A stretch of 64,000 bases of DNA from Emergomyces orientalis (taxonomy: Eukaryota; Ascomycota; Eurotiomycetes; Onygenales; Ajellomycetaceae): the NCBI GenBank assembly GCA_002110485.1, contig MOWL01000045.1:1674001-1738000 (forward strand), in the 5' to 3' direction. Shown piece by piece: positions 11,481-22,881 of the stretch. A program made the position numbers and the translations under genes. How positions within the stretch are numbered: the stretch's first letter is position 1; each line of letters begins with the position of its first letter. The notes beneath the pieces were generated by a model, which worked only from the letters and a program-made list of their open reading frames with translations, did not search any database and was not told the DNA's origin.

Positions 11481-12553
11481 GCTGACGACTCATATACAAC
11501 GATAGTCAGGCTAGAATGTGAGTATCAACATTTTTCTTGTTGGTGTTGAGATTTCTCAAAAGCCGTGAAAGAATGTGCTTCATGTTTGAACAGACAGGTC
11601 CAGTTTCAGCCTCCCTCCCGGCCCCCCCATTCCATCCCTGCAAAGTTCAACTGGCCAATTGTAGTTAAGTGGCGCCCTGTCACCCCACAGTCAAAGACGA
11701 GCCTAACAGGGGCCGACGTACACTGAGCGGGAATGACTCGCTGGCGACTGGTTGGGTTGCCTTCAAGCGCTAACTATCCAGCGTTTCTGTTGGCTGACCC
11801 TCCCCCCCCCCCCTTTTTTTTTTGAACAGGAACATACTCGCTCCCAAACATTCAGTCTTTGACCACACCCCCGGTATATTTATCTACGACTTCATTTCTA
11901 GAGCTGCATCTTGAATAATTTGAACGAAAAAAAAAAGTCCTACCTTTCCCTGAATTTCGAGCCACAAAATATGTCCTCAATCTCTGGCGATCGGTCAGCA
12001 CTAGAGAAACTAAGGGCCAATCTAGATCTGTGGCCAGAGGGCTTGCAAAAGGATTATTTACCCAATCGATCCTTGGATTTAAACCCCTGGCTCGATCACC
12101 CAATGATCAATAGGCTGAATTTTCCTTACGGTTAGAATTGCCCTGCAAGCACATATTCAGTACATTTTTATTTCCAGCCGAGTCTTCAGGGGCTATTGGT
12201 CAATATTCTATCGCTGGCTTTATTTCATGTTGGCAAAAAACAGTAACCAATAGCTCGCGCCTCTAGTTGCTCAACATTTGAGAATCCTATTAAAACGCTT
12301 GAAACATCCCCCGGAGCGATGGCAGAATCAAAACTTCCCCCTTTTCTTTAGTCTTCACCAATACAAGATGAACATTGGCCTCAAAAAATGCTTTGAACCT
12401 TCTGATCGCTTCCTCACCCTCTTACCCTAATCCTACACCCTTTATTTACTGTTCCCTCTTCGGTTTTACTCGTTTCCTCCCAGTAAACCATTGACGTATC
12501 TACCATCTGTTTATTACGACATTCTTGGGATATCCCAAAGATATTACAGTCAG
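11481..12553. other. Divergent promoter region (1.1 kb) with a C12T10 tract
   Basis: Lies between the leftward glycosyltransferase and the rightward surface-protein gene. Bases 11802-11823 form a run of 12 C followed by 10 T. A 74-codon frame near 11.9-12.1 kb has no recognisable features and I do not call it a gene. The last 150 bases before 12554 are CT-rich, as in many fungal leaders. Confidence 0.5.
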
Positions 12554-13502
12554 ATGGATTTAGGAAAGGGCACAGCAATCCCTTTAACAACAGTTTTTAC
12601 TCCACCATCCTCATGCTCGTCGAGTTGGACATATGAGGATGTATACTATAACAGTGTAACGGGTGGCCTCCTGATACAGAACGCCTTCAACACGCGCGAC
12701 CGCAATTGTTTCCCCCCCTTTTTCGAAGGCACAGGTCGAGGGCAGATTCAACAGGTGTTTAGCCCAGGATTCTGCCCCGATGGTTATACCTCTCCAGCCG
12801 CGACAACAAACAACGGGGTAACAACTGCAGTGTGCTGCCCATCGTACGTTCAGCGTAGATTAGAAGCATTACCTTCCTCACTGTCAAGGACGTCACTAAT
12901 ATAACCCTCGCAGGAAATATACATACTTCACGACCCTCACGTCGATCAACTTCTACTCCGAAGTCACAGTATTTGCGGGTTGCATCAGCACCTTTCCTGA
13001 ATCCAGCACAACGACGGTCCTCGCCCGCACTGGGCAGGAAAGTCTTGTGCACTCAGCCGTCACAGGCCCAATATCTATGTGGGGTCAACCAATTGTCGTC
13101 CAGTTTCAATCTGAAGATCTCTCCCTATTCACGAGCGCCAGCACTACCACCAGCTCCCGCACCAGCACCACTTCAGACCAAACCTCAAAACCTTCCCCCC
13201 CGGCGAATAATAATCAGCCTCCACCCACTTCTCCACCCACTCTTTTGCCCCCTGCTGCTAACGGCACCCAGTCGCCCGAACTGTCCGGAGGTGCCAAAGC
13301 CGGTATCGCTATTGGTGCCGTCAGCGGTGTAGTGTTGCTCCTTGCTCTTCTGTTCTTCATCCGCCGCAGCCGTCGCAACCGCAACACCCGTATACCCCTG
13401 CACCCTTATGTTATTCAAGAACTGGATACTGGCGCTCCACGGAGTGGCTTCTGGCCTCCAAAATACAATGTCCGCCCTATACACGAAATGCCTGCTTCAT
13501 GA
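12554..13502 (+). CDS. Single-pass membrane protein with Cys-rich ectodomain and Ser/Thr/Pro stalk
   Basis: Exons 12554-12843 and 12914-13502 join across a 70-bp GTACGT..GCAG intron inside a TCG codon, giving 292 aa. The N-terminal region has paired cysteines (PPSSCSSSWTYE, NCFPPFF, FCPDGYTSP, AVCCPS) conserved in a fungal family of unknown role. A Ser/Thr/Pro-rich stalk follows (about residues 165-220, probably O-mannosylated), then one membrane helix at about 227-249 (GIAIGAVSGVVLLLALLFFI) with a strongly basic stop-transfer RRSRRNRNTR, and a short cytosolic tail. This looks like Mid2/Wsc/Skg6-type surface sensors. No classical signal peptide is visible from the ATG at 12554. The frame is open 21 codons further upstream but without another ATG, so the start is fairly firm. 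Confidence 0.75.
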
Positions 13503-15790
13503 ACAGACGAGGCTCTGTTGCGTGCATTAAGTCGCATACGCAACCACATAGATATGCGCAAAAACTTGCTGGTATCGCGCTGATATGGGGAAAGCCTGAC
13601 CTCCGGATCGCTAGATCGCTGGATAACCGAAATCATTTTTCTCTCCATTCGTCCGTCATTCGTTTCACCCGCTATTTAATTCAGCCGCCATTCATACTAC
13701 CCAAATACTCAATCTGAACTTGCTCGAGCAGTTGGAGTTCCCAAGCCATCCGCCGGGCGAGACGTGGGCTTGCTACAGGTGCTGCTAGACCGCCAGGAGC
13801 TCGAAATTACCGCCCCCGCGACGCTGCCTTGCGTAAAGAAAAACTCGACACGGCAGAAATACCTGGTGCACATCAAACAATTCACTCTGTTTTTTTTTGC
13901 CTCGAATATTCGATACATTCATTTTTGTGAATTAAGAGTAACCGGTCGCGTGGATACCCCTGCGCCCTCATTCACTCGCACTTAGTGGTTCATTTAGCTT
14001 GAGTTGCCCAGATGGGTGGCTGCCACTGCAGGGCTGATATAATATTTTTTCTTTTTTAGAGAACCACCAACCAGGGTTGGGATGTGGGCTCTCCGTTCTG
14101 CAAGCACGTGACTGTTTCGCTAAACCTACTATCTTTCTTTCTATCCATAGATTTTCCTACTCTGTAAATTCACCTCTATTTCATAATAAAATAAATTACC
14201 ATTATACAGAACAATTGCGCCGTTTTTGAATGTCTCGCTTCTAATGAGGTGTAACAAAGGGCCAATATGAAGTGGTTTCTCGCATTATTGAAAATAAGAT
14301 TTCGATTCATCGCAAGGATGAAAACTTCCGCAGCGTTTGGGAGAGAACATGATTTGCAATGCCTGAGAAGCTCCTGCTCCTCTCTTCCTGGCATCTACCG
14401 GTTCATCTGGCACATCAACTATTCTACTCTATATGGCATGCTTTGGGAGATTCAATGGAGAGACTGGAAAGAGTGAGAGTATACGGAGTAAAGAGAACAT
14501 ATATCAGTTCAGGCTGAGATCAATGTCAACCTGGTTCTTCTTCAGACATGTATGGGAGAATGGCGAATAACTTTTGAAAGAAGGGCAATAACAAATAAAA
14601 TTAACTACGCGTTGACTACTCAAACAAACTAAAGGAAGAAGCAGTGATTAACAAGATCATTTGCAAAATATATATTTAATATATAACGTAAAGTGTAAAT
14701 AATTGACAGTCATTTCATATCGTAAAACCAAAAATAAAAAGTAGAAAAATGAAAACACCACGTAATGATAAAATCAGACGCACACACCCATACAGAGCGA
14801 GAATCATCATAAGAGATCCGAGAACCTTCTTTCAGGCCCTTTCATGCCACCAACCTTGAAACCAACAAACGGAGGAACAAAAACAAATCCAAAAACCAAG
14901 ACAAAACCACCAACCTGTGGTCCGGTTCCCTGTTCCCCCTTTCCCAAAAACCCTTCGCCTAGTCAGCCCCTCTGGATATATATAAAGGGCCTTGATGCTT
15001 TAATTAGACAGAAAAGAACTATTAAAAAAAACAAAACAACAGGTATGAAAAACAAATAAAGGCAAATAAAAAAAAAGATAAACAAAACGAAAAACTACAC
15101 GAAGTTTGATGTTCGAGTTGAAATGGGCCAGTGTGTAAATGCAAACCTGCTGACGTCAAATTGACTATGACGACTCACACAGCAAACGAACCAAAGTGTA
15201 GTGAACGATTCCACCAATTAAAAATGAATGAATGAATAAATAAAGTGACCAGAAACTCCAAGAGTGGAATGGAAAAAATAAAATGAGGTATTTTCCGCCT
15301 TTGCACTCCCACTTGCCCATACCAGAAAACAATGGAAAAGATTTCACCCATTCCGCTTCCGAGGAGATGAGACAGTTCCAAAGCCGCAATCGCTATCTGA
15401 TATATCCGATGAAAGAAAAGTATATAACTGGACCGGACGGTACGATATGGAGATCTCGCCAAAGGAAAAAAACCCCAAGAGATGGTGGTTCAAATAGCGG
15501 GTGTGGGGATAGAGTCGTCAAAGAGCAAAAGGAATAAGTTAGGCGATGTCGTTAAGGATATCGTCAGGTCATGGCGAAAATGCTCAAAAATGTTATTGAA
15601 AAAGAAAACAAGACTGAAAAAAGGACATGAAAGAGAGACCAAAAAAACCAAAAAACCAAAAAGAAAAAGAAATAATGAAATGATCTTTGCAACGTTGATT
15701 CATCCAAGTCGTAGGAAAAATTAATAAAAAAAAATAGTAATAATTTAAGAGAGGAAAGAAAGAAAGGCTTGTTGAGCCTATTTAGCTTCT
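13503..15790. other. Convergent intergenic spacer (2.3 kb), A-rich on the right
   Basis: Bases 13720-13860 are GC-richer and open in one + frame with coding-like character (see findings). From about 14.5 to 15.78 kb the + strand is A-rich and the minus strand T-rich, consistent with the 3' flank and untranslated region of the leftward J-domain gene. No other gene is supported. Confidence 0.5.
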
Positions 15791-17539
15791 TCAGCACGCG
15801 ACTGACTCCTTTCGCGCGCTGTAAGATCGCGGATATGTTTCTCGATACCCATGGGGATCCACAGATCCCTTTCTCGAACCGTAGGTGTAGCTGATATCTT
15901 CCTCGCGGATTCGGGGAGAATATCGAATGTTACTCTCGGGGATTTTTATCTTCGGATGGTCATATTCGCTCGAGAAGACCTCCCCGAACAGACCATCTCG
16001 GCTAAGTCCGCTTGGGGTGGGTGGCGTGGTGCGCAGTGTAGGTATGGACCTAGACGAGTCGTGGCGAGATGGCATGGACAAAGGATCGACCGGGTAGTTG
16101 TAAGTTCTGGATCTGGAAGGCTGTGGAACAGACATGGATGGGCGACGGGTTGGGGAAACGCTCTTGTTCCGCCTGTACAAACCAGCATTTGGTTCGATAC
16201 GGACAGCTCGGTGAGATACATAGTCTTCATTTTCATCGACGACCGTGTATCTGCCTGGCAACGGTGGGCTCGAGCCTAAGTGCATTTCTGGGGTGCCAGG
16301 GCTTGAATACCCAGAGTCTTGGGTTTCTCTCATTTTTGAAGATCTGGACGGTAGTGTTTCGGACCGACGCGATAAGCTTGGAAATGGCATGGTCTCTGAT
16401 CGGCGAGGAGCATGGGGTTTTGAAGAGGGTCGAGATGAGGTCGAGGTGGGAAACCTCAAAGGCGCAGAAGTGGCAGTTTGCAGGGTAGGAGGCCGTGGGG
16501 ATAGGTGAGATTTCAGTGACGGATCTAGGACGTCGACTGACCCCCTACGATCCTTTCCTGAAGAGCTGGGGCGTACAGGGTCCCTGGTTCGAGTCCTCCC
16601 GGATGAGCGTCGGGGGGAATCCACATGCGCAGTATAATGGGGAGAAGGCGAGGGCCACGACGAAGACGGACGACGTTCAGTTTCGTATGAATATCCGCTT
16701 TTCGATCGTTGAATATACTTTTTTGCATCATCTAGTTTCGACGAAGACCATTCATCAGAGTACTCCTCATCTCTGGTCTGCTTTGATTTGAATTCACTCG
16801 AATTTGACTTGTTTCTTCTTCGACGATCTTCATATTCAGTTTCCGGGGTCTTCGAACCGTAATATTGGTTGTCCGAACCGAATTCACTTTCATTGTCGGG
16901 TTCACTAACCACGAAAGTTTTCGGGTATTTCTCTGAATGTTCTCGGTCTTTTCTCCGCTCTTTGTCTCTGTGTTTTGCACGGTCGGAGCGACTTGATTTC
17001 ACGGATTCACGAGCTTCACGTGCACGTTCCTTGCTCGAACGGACTGGCATTGAAGGATCGACATGCCTGGACTTCTTCTTTTCCTTTTCTTCTGCATTCT
17101 GCTTCCGCTCGTATCCATCATATTTCCTCGAGGAGGGTCGAGGTTCTTCAGAAAAGGGTACATCGTCATCACAGAAACGAGCCCCCCTAGGTACTCGCTC
17201 CTCATAGACTGCTCCGTTTCGGTATTCGTATGATTTTGCGAAAGCTGAAGTTCGATGGAATGACGACGAGCCTGCGTCCTCATCCTGCTGTGCTGATCGC
17301 TTCCTCAGCTCAACCTTATAGTCATATTCCGCTCGTTTTCTATCATCTGACAGTAACTCGTAAGCCGATTGTACTTTCTGGAACTCGGGTACGGCCTCTT
17401 TGCGCTGTTCTTCGTCTTTGATTTTGTCTGGGTGGCACTTCAACACCAGCTTCCTGTGAGCGCTTTTGATCTCAGTAATGGTCGCATCTTTAGTGATCCC
17501 CAGGACCTGGTATGGATCTATCGAAGTGGGTTCGGACAT
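15791..17539 (-). CDS. J-domain (DnaJ/Hsp40) protein, class C type
   Basis: A single exon of 582 codons starting at 17539. Residues 8-76 form a J domain: DPYQVLGITKDATITEIKSA, helix II, the HPD motif at residues 36-38 (KCHPDK), and ELLSDDRKRAEYD. The HPD loop is needed to stimulate Hsp70 ATPase, so the protein should act as an Hsp70 co-chaperone. There is no Gly/Phe region and no zinc-finger domain, hence class C. The remaining 500 residues are Ser/Arg/Lys/Glu-rich and low in complexity (RERKDREHSEK-like stretches, many RRxS sites), probably disordered. The last 40 codons are also open in the next frame, so the exact C-terminus is open to doubt. Its upstream region is a long purine tract on the + strand. 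Confidence 0.85.
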   Translation of the reverse strand: MSEPTSIDPYQVLGITKDATITEIKSAHRKLVLKCHPDKIKDEEQRKEAVPEFQKVQSAYELLSDDRKRAEYDYKVELRKRSAQQDEDAGSSSFHRTSAFAKSYEYRNGAVYEERVPRGARFCDDDVPFSEEPRPSSRKYDGYERKQNAEEKEKKKSRHVDPSMPVRSSKERAREARESVKSSRSDRAKHRDKERRKDREHSEKYPKTFVVSEPDNESEFGSDNQYYGSKTPETEYEDRRRRNKSNSSEFKSKQTRDEEYSDEWSSSKLDDAKKYIQRSKSGYSYETERRPSSSWPSPSPHYTAHVDSPRRSSGRTRTRDPVRPSSSGKDRRGSVDVLDPSLKSHLSPRPPTLQTATSAPLRFPTSTSSRPSSKPHAPRRSETMPFPSLSRRSETLPSRSSKMRETQDSGYSSPGTPEMHLGSSPPLPGRYTVVDENEDYVSHRAVRIEPNAGLYRRNKSVSPTRRPSMSVPQPSRSRTYNYPVDPLSMPSRHDSSRSIPTLRTTPPTPSGLSRDGLFGEVFSSEYDHPKIKIPESNIRYSPRIREEDISYTYGSRKGSVDPHGYRETYPRSYSARKESVAC

Positions 17540-18704
17540 ATCGTTATAGGGTGAGAGGCTAGACAGTGAATTGATTCGCGGAGAGCGAACGAAGAGGGAG
17601 GTAATCCAAATGAAGGGGGGGTATACGCGATTAGTTTGTCCTGCAGTTGAGTTAAAATGTAATTATAGCTGAGCAAGAGGCAACGATGACGGCGGATCGA
17701 CCCTCAAAAATGACACATTGCGATAATTATTCTTTATTCGACAATGATGTAGTTGAATTGAATGTGAAACGATCAGGTTCGATTTGGTTGGGCGGTCTTT
17801 GTTGTAGCGGCAATACCCTTGGGGCGAGATTTGGGGGGGAGGTTTGACAATATGTAACGCAAAATAAAAAGTTGAAGCAGAAAAGAAATCAGAAGAAGGA
17901 GTAACGAAGAAGCTGGTGGTAATAAACAATAAATAAAAGCGAAAGAATCGTATGACAACTGCGCAAGTCGCCACGAGGAGGAAGAGAAGATGCGGGAGAA
18001 ATCGAGAGCGGTGGATGTTAATGCCGTCGGCGACGGAACGAAGACTGGTTTAATTGAACGGGAGCGCGGAAACAAGATGATGGGCTGGTCCGGGTGAGAC
18101 CTGCGCCACGGGCCTTTGCGAAAAAACAAGTGGCCAAGCAGAGCTAAGGGAAAATTCCAGAGCCACGCTGGAAGAGCGTGGAAGGCGAAAATGATGAGTA
18201 AGAACAAGCAAGGGATGTGAAAATATGGGATCAATGACAATGGTTGTTGTCGATGTAACAGTAAGAGAGAGAAAGAGAGAGAAGACACAGCAGAAATGAC
18301 GAGGAGATAGTTCTGGTTACTAAGAGATATTTGGAGATGGGGTCAGGCCGGCGCCTGTAGAAGCGGTGAAGCAGCAAACGACAACGAAGGAAACGAGGAA
18401 GAAGAAGAACAAGAGAAGAAGAGGCGAAGAAACGGGAGAATGGCGAAGAAAAAGGGTTAACCAAGCCAACCTTGGAAAAAAGCCAGCACTGGTGATCACT
18501 AATACAAGGGAGACGCAGACGAAGAAGAAGTAAGTATGCCGAGAGCGAGCACGAGAATAAGGGGACAAGCCTGACTAGCAAGCTGGGTCTGGGGATTGTT
18601 CAGATGATGGCTGCAGTAGTGTGGAAAGGAGGAGGAATTCTCCCGGTTCTCAGCCTTTCCAAGCTGAAGATGCACAAAGAAGAGGGCAGAGACACCGATA
18701 CAGA

Positions 18705-18742
18705 GAAGAAGAAGAAGAAGAAGAAGAAGAAGAAGAAGAAGG
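18705..18742 (+). repeat. (GAA)12 microsatellite
   Basis: Twelve uninterrupted GAA triplets followed by GG, embedded in a wider purine-rich tract. Seen directly. Perfect triplet runs of this kind vary in length between strains and, as homopurine-homopyrimidine mirror sequence, can form triplexes. Confidence 0.95.
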
Positions 18743-18981
18743 GAAGAGGATCCGCTGTTGATGTTGTTGTGCAGAGGGGAAATGCCGGATGTGTATCTCG
18801 ATCAGTGCGTCTGGCCACGATATACCCAGAACTATACAGGAGCTATCCTGGAGAGTTGATGGAGGGAATAATCCAGTATTACTATTAGATGGATCATGTA
18901 TGCATGCAATTTATTATCTCTCTGCTTCTGCTACTGACTTGTTATTTCTGATTATTCTTATTTATTTAATTCTACCGCCCG

Positions 18982-19009
18982 GTGCCTCGTGCCTTGTGCC
19001 TTGTGCCTC
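18982..19009 (+). repeat. Tandem repeat, 4 x 7 bp
   Basis: Four units of GTGCCTY in a row (gtgcctc, gtgcctt, gtgcctt, gtgcctc). Short and without evident role. Confidence 0.85.
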
Positions 19010-19334
19010 AACATCCCAAACTAAACCGCCCTCTCCCTGCAAACAGACAAGAACATGACTTCCTCACCCCCTCCAGGAACACTTGATGGAGGGGTGAATT
19101 CCGCTACTCCTGACAGGCCAGACCGAATAACTAATCGCGCCCACAGCGCCCGCCCCCGTAGTCGCAGTTAAACCCCCTTTCAAGGCTATCTCTATCGTAT
19201 CGAAGAATAAATGTAGGTACGCTACACGCTTCATTCGAAGAAGGCTATGGTGAATTATGCAGCCGTCTGGAAGCGTGGTGGATGATGGGGGACATTTTAA
19301 CGCAATCAGTAACTATCTGGCAAATCCGATTCGC

Positions 19335-19992
19335 TCATGATTCAGTATTGGCATTGGCAGCTTTGTTCTTGGCTGAATCATTGCGAATTACTAAATAAAA
19401 ATTAAACGTGTCTGTCGTCCCAAGCTGACCCGTACGTACGAATGCGCCTTTCACACTTGCGCTATTGGTGACCTGATAGGATAACCCTTTTTCACCGCCG
19501 AATGCCTCATCCCATTGATCATAGAAAATCACATTGTCGGCCAAATCCCAGCCAGCTGAGTCGAATTCGCAACGAGGCTTCCCAGGGTTTTATAAATGCT
19601 GTCCGTATTTCGCCAAAAGGCTCCCCTCTTTAGATTGTCTATACCAAAGGCCATCATTATAATTTAGGTAAAATGTAAATAAAAACCTCATGCTTTCAAG
19701 TGGACACAAAGAAAATCTCCCTGGGATGGTGTTTCTGTGGTTTGTTCCTGGTGCGAAACTCTGTCCACATCAACTCTTGCCGCAGCAACAGCGGGGTAGA
19801 GTCAACTAAATTTTTGGCAGCGAAGCTAACTGAAACCCAGCCCTGGTCCGTCGGCTCATCGTCCATGGTAACTTGCTGCGGAATGCTGTAACTTCGCAGC
19901 AAACTTGGTAGCCAGCTGGCAAGAGTCGTTAACCAGCGAATAGGTTCAGGGTTCACCACTAGAGGCCCCATTGTCCTCCGCATCACTTCGTT
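19335..19992 (-). pseudogene. Possible decayed or mis-sequenced small gene (two coding-like segments)
   Basis: Two minus-strand segments look like protein. The upstream one (about 19992-19696) includes PLVVNPEPIRWLTTLASWLP and DQGWVSVSFAAKNL. The downstream one (about 19579-19335) includes EFDSAGWDLADNVIFYDQWD and TDTFNFYLVIRNDSAKN and ends in TGA. Between them lie stops and no clean GT..AG intron that restores frame. Codon choice and balanced amino-acid composition argue for past coding. I do not recognise a family. It could be a young pseudogene, a two-exon gene with an unusual intron, or chance. No function is assigned. Confidence 0.3.
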
Positions 19993-21797
19993 CCCATGGT
20001 AGGCATGAAACGAAAAAGCATATTGGAGGTGACCAATAAGAATTACTCAAAGAATGGCATTGTGGAGTTTTTTTGACCAAAAAAACAAGTGATTCGAGAA
20101 CTTCTGTTATTTGTTTGGCTGGATGAAGGAAAATAATCAAAGGCGGGGTTTCCATTTTCAATAAGACTTAGCCGTCAAAGAACACCTGCGTAATAATCCA
20201 GAATCTATGAGAATCGGTGTTTCTAATGTTCGACAATGAGAGCCGGAGAGCGTTATCCGTCGGTTGTGTCCAGGGAGTCGTAGAAATGACGACAAAAGTG
20301 CTGCATCCCAGGATCCATCATCCAAGGAATGCGGATACAGATGGGTGGACAGGCCAGAGCCAGGCAAACCAACAAAAAAAGCCGACGCTGAGGAGGCACG
20401 TTATGATCTGACGTACATAGCGTACGATCCATACCGGATTGACCGTAGCTTGGAAGAGGAGGGTCCTTTATTCCTTGGTATCACCATTTTTGTCGCCCGT
20501 CACTCTGATCACCTTCCATCATCGCCTGTCCACTTATAATGGAACGGCAAAAGGTGATGGATGGACATGCATGTCCTGTACATGGCTATCCGCGTAACTA
20601 ACGGATCTGTCATTTGCACAGACACACCACAGGGAGAATCCTTGATTGAAACATGGAATTTGAGAACAACCTGGTATTCTATCCTAGCCTTATTATTATT
20701 GGCCTTTTTTGGGCGGGGGTGCGGACATGGAAGTTTAACTGTTAACTAGCATTTGTTAGCAACAGTTCGGAGCATCTTCTAGCAAGACCCAGACGGTTCT
20801 CGTGCCCTCTGACTTTTCCGACTTCCAAGATCCAAGGACCCTTGACCCCCTCGCATTGCTTGGAAGTCCATGGAGCAATGCACCCCAATAACCCGGAGGT
20901 GAGGCAAGATTAAATGTGGCTCTTACCTAGTCCCCTTCTTGCCGTCACTGGGGGGTGACTGGTGTGCAGCCCCGACAACTGGTCATCCGCATGTGGGGAG
21001 GGGACTGGCTTTTCACCTTGGCCTCCCTTCGGTCCGTCCATCTCGCTGGCTAATTCGTTGGTTGAGTTAACTCCATGCTGGCGCTTTGCAACCCCGTGCA
21101 GCATCCACCTGAAATTGGGTTGGAGCTAGCCTCCACAGGGCGTTTGAGCCAATTGCCCTTGTATCACAACTTGAACCTGCTGAGCATTGGGTGGTGGGGT
21201 TAATCAGTGAGGTTCACCACGTCGAGTCCCTGGCCATGATTATCAGCTTGTTCGCCCTTGGAATAAATGGCTTTATTTTTGGACACAATAACGGGACATC
21301 TTTGCTCTGTTTCAGTCCATAGAAGCTGTGAGAGTTTCATTTTCCTTTGGGAGCCGTCAATGGAAAAAATAAATCAAAATAACAACCGTAAAATTGCAAG
21401 GCTGCAACGGGCAGCGCGCACCTCTACCACGTTACTAATGTAAACAAAGGCATTATTGTTCAAATCGCGACCAACCAAAGTACGGGCTCCGTGTTTTATC
21501 GTGGCGATTCCAGACACCCACTCTCCCAAACTTAGTAACCTGCATATCTCACTCACTCACTCACTCACTCACTCAACAGCACAGACGGGGCGATTCGCAC
21601 GCGCCGATCCGGTTGGCTAACAAAACAGAGGCGAGAGCCCACCCTTGAATTTTGGTATCGAAACAAATCGCCCCCAGAAGTCCCGAAGAATACAGAAGGG
21701 ATAAAGAGGGTTACTGCGCATAACTGCAGCAAGGTGATAGTTATGATGTGATGAGTGCTACGAAGATGTACTCAATGCTTCTTAATTCTATGCATTC
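19993..21797. other. Gene-poor spacer (1.8 kb)
   Basis: Many stops in all frames and only short open frames without coding character. A (CTCA)7 microsatellite lies at 21548-21575. Nothing else is supported. Confidence 0.5.
21548..21575 (+). repeat. (CTCA)7 microsatellite
   Basis: Seven perfect CTCA tetranucleotides, seen directly. Non-coding context. Confidence 0.95.
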
Positions 21798-22503
21798 TCA
21801 CCGTTGGCTGGGTCGGATGTTTGTCCCTCTGGGGATTATGGTTGACGGTTTAGGTTCATAAAAAGGTGTTGGTCGTCGAAACTCGATTTGCATCTTTAAG
21901 GACGGGATATCTTTCTCCTCACTCTCCATGCTCCTGTGAGAGAAACAAGAACCAGGTTCAACTTTTCTTCCATTTTTCTTACTGCCTTTCAATGAACCGA
22001 CCTGCCCCTCCTTTTCGTATCGATAAGGTCGGCGCCAGCGGCCCACGCCAAGCATGTCTGTCAGAGCACTGGCAACATCCATGGATGGTTGTAATATTCC
22101 AACTTTCATACATTTTGATACACACCAATATCCCACCCATCACAGTAATTTAATTAATATCTCCCTATTTCATAGGCTAGGTTAAGAAACACATCGGTAG
22201 ACCAGCATGAGCTGGCTTGAAATTACTTGAAAGTTACAATACGCTCCACTCCACCCCTCCAGCCCTCCACTTCTCCCAGCTCAGTTTATTCACCCCACCA
22301 TCCTTCTGCAAAAGCCATTCTGTCACCAATGACCAGACCTTATCAGCCGCCTTCTCGAACAAAGTAAGAGAGCCGAGAAAGTCATTATCACAGTGACTGT
22401 GACGCAACTTGGCAAAATAGGCGCTGTCCCTGCATTTTCTTTTCACTTCAAAAGGTTGATCAAAATTTTGTTCAGAGGTTTTTAACCCGAGAAATGCGCA
22501 CAA
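21798..22503 (-). other. Two coding-like open segments, possible unrecognised small gene
   Basis: On the minus strand, 22503-22234 is open without an ATG and contains the balanced stretch SLTLFEKAADKVWSLVTEWL. The segment 22136-21798 starts with ATG and contains DVASALTDMLGVGRWRRPYR and ends with EPKPSTIIPRGTNIRPSQR. They might be exons of one gene divergent from the F-box gene to the right, but I could not find a splice pair that joins them convincingly, nor recognise a family. Low confidence. Confidence 0.2.
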
Positions 22504-22881
22504 ACCATCACCGATATTTGTTGAGGTTTGGACTTAGCCTCATCTTTTAGGGGGTTTGGACGACTGGTATTACAATTCTTCGATTCCAAGCCTAATTCTA
22601 TTCGCGTATAAGGGTTTTGGGACTTAACTTTCGAGGTTAAGAAGGTGAGGTCACTACTGGAGGATTATTCCATGCAAACAACGAAATCGACGAACAGCTG
22701 AGTGACCTGATACCGGCCACCACCTGTGCTATCCCAGTTCGGTCAAATTTTCCACCAAAAGCTCCCGGGCATGGAGTTAATCCTATTCGTTGACAAGGGC
22801 TGCTGGGGGATCCAACCACAACGCCTCTGCGCCTAACTCACGACCAAGTTGCCTAAGGCGGCTAGGGCTCCGCATCAGACA

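Larger units (their letters stand above)
17540..19334. other. Upstream region of the J-domain gene, purine-rich on the + strand (1.8 kb)
   Basis: Between about 17.9 and 18.75 kb the + strand is dominated by A and G with few pyrimidines, ending in a GAA12 array. Read on the coding strand of the J-domain gene this is a CT-rich promoter/leader. Open frames here encode low-complexity Lys or Leu/Phe/Ser runs caused by this skew and are not genes. A 7-bp tandem repeat sits at 18982-19009. Confidence 0.5.

Noticed and set aside
11911..12135. 74-codon + frame in the divergent promoter
   Set aside because: No family, short, and the opposite strand is equally open.
16585..16605. GGTTCGAGTCC, a perfect Pol III B box, on the + strand
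   Set aside because: It lies inside the J-domain coding sequence, with no A box or cloverleaf around it.
18604..18888. 94-codon + frame with a poly-lysine run
   Set aside because: The lysines come from the GAA repeat; the rest lacks coding character.
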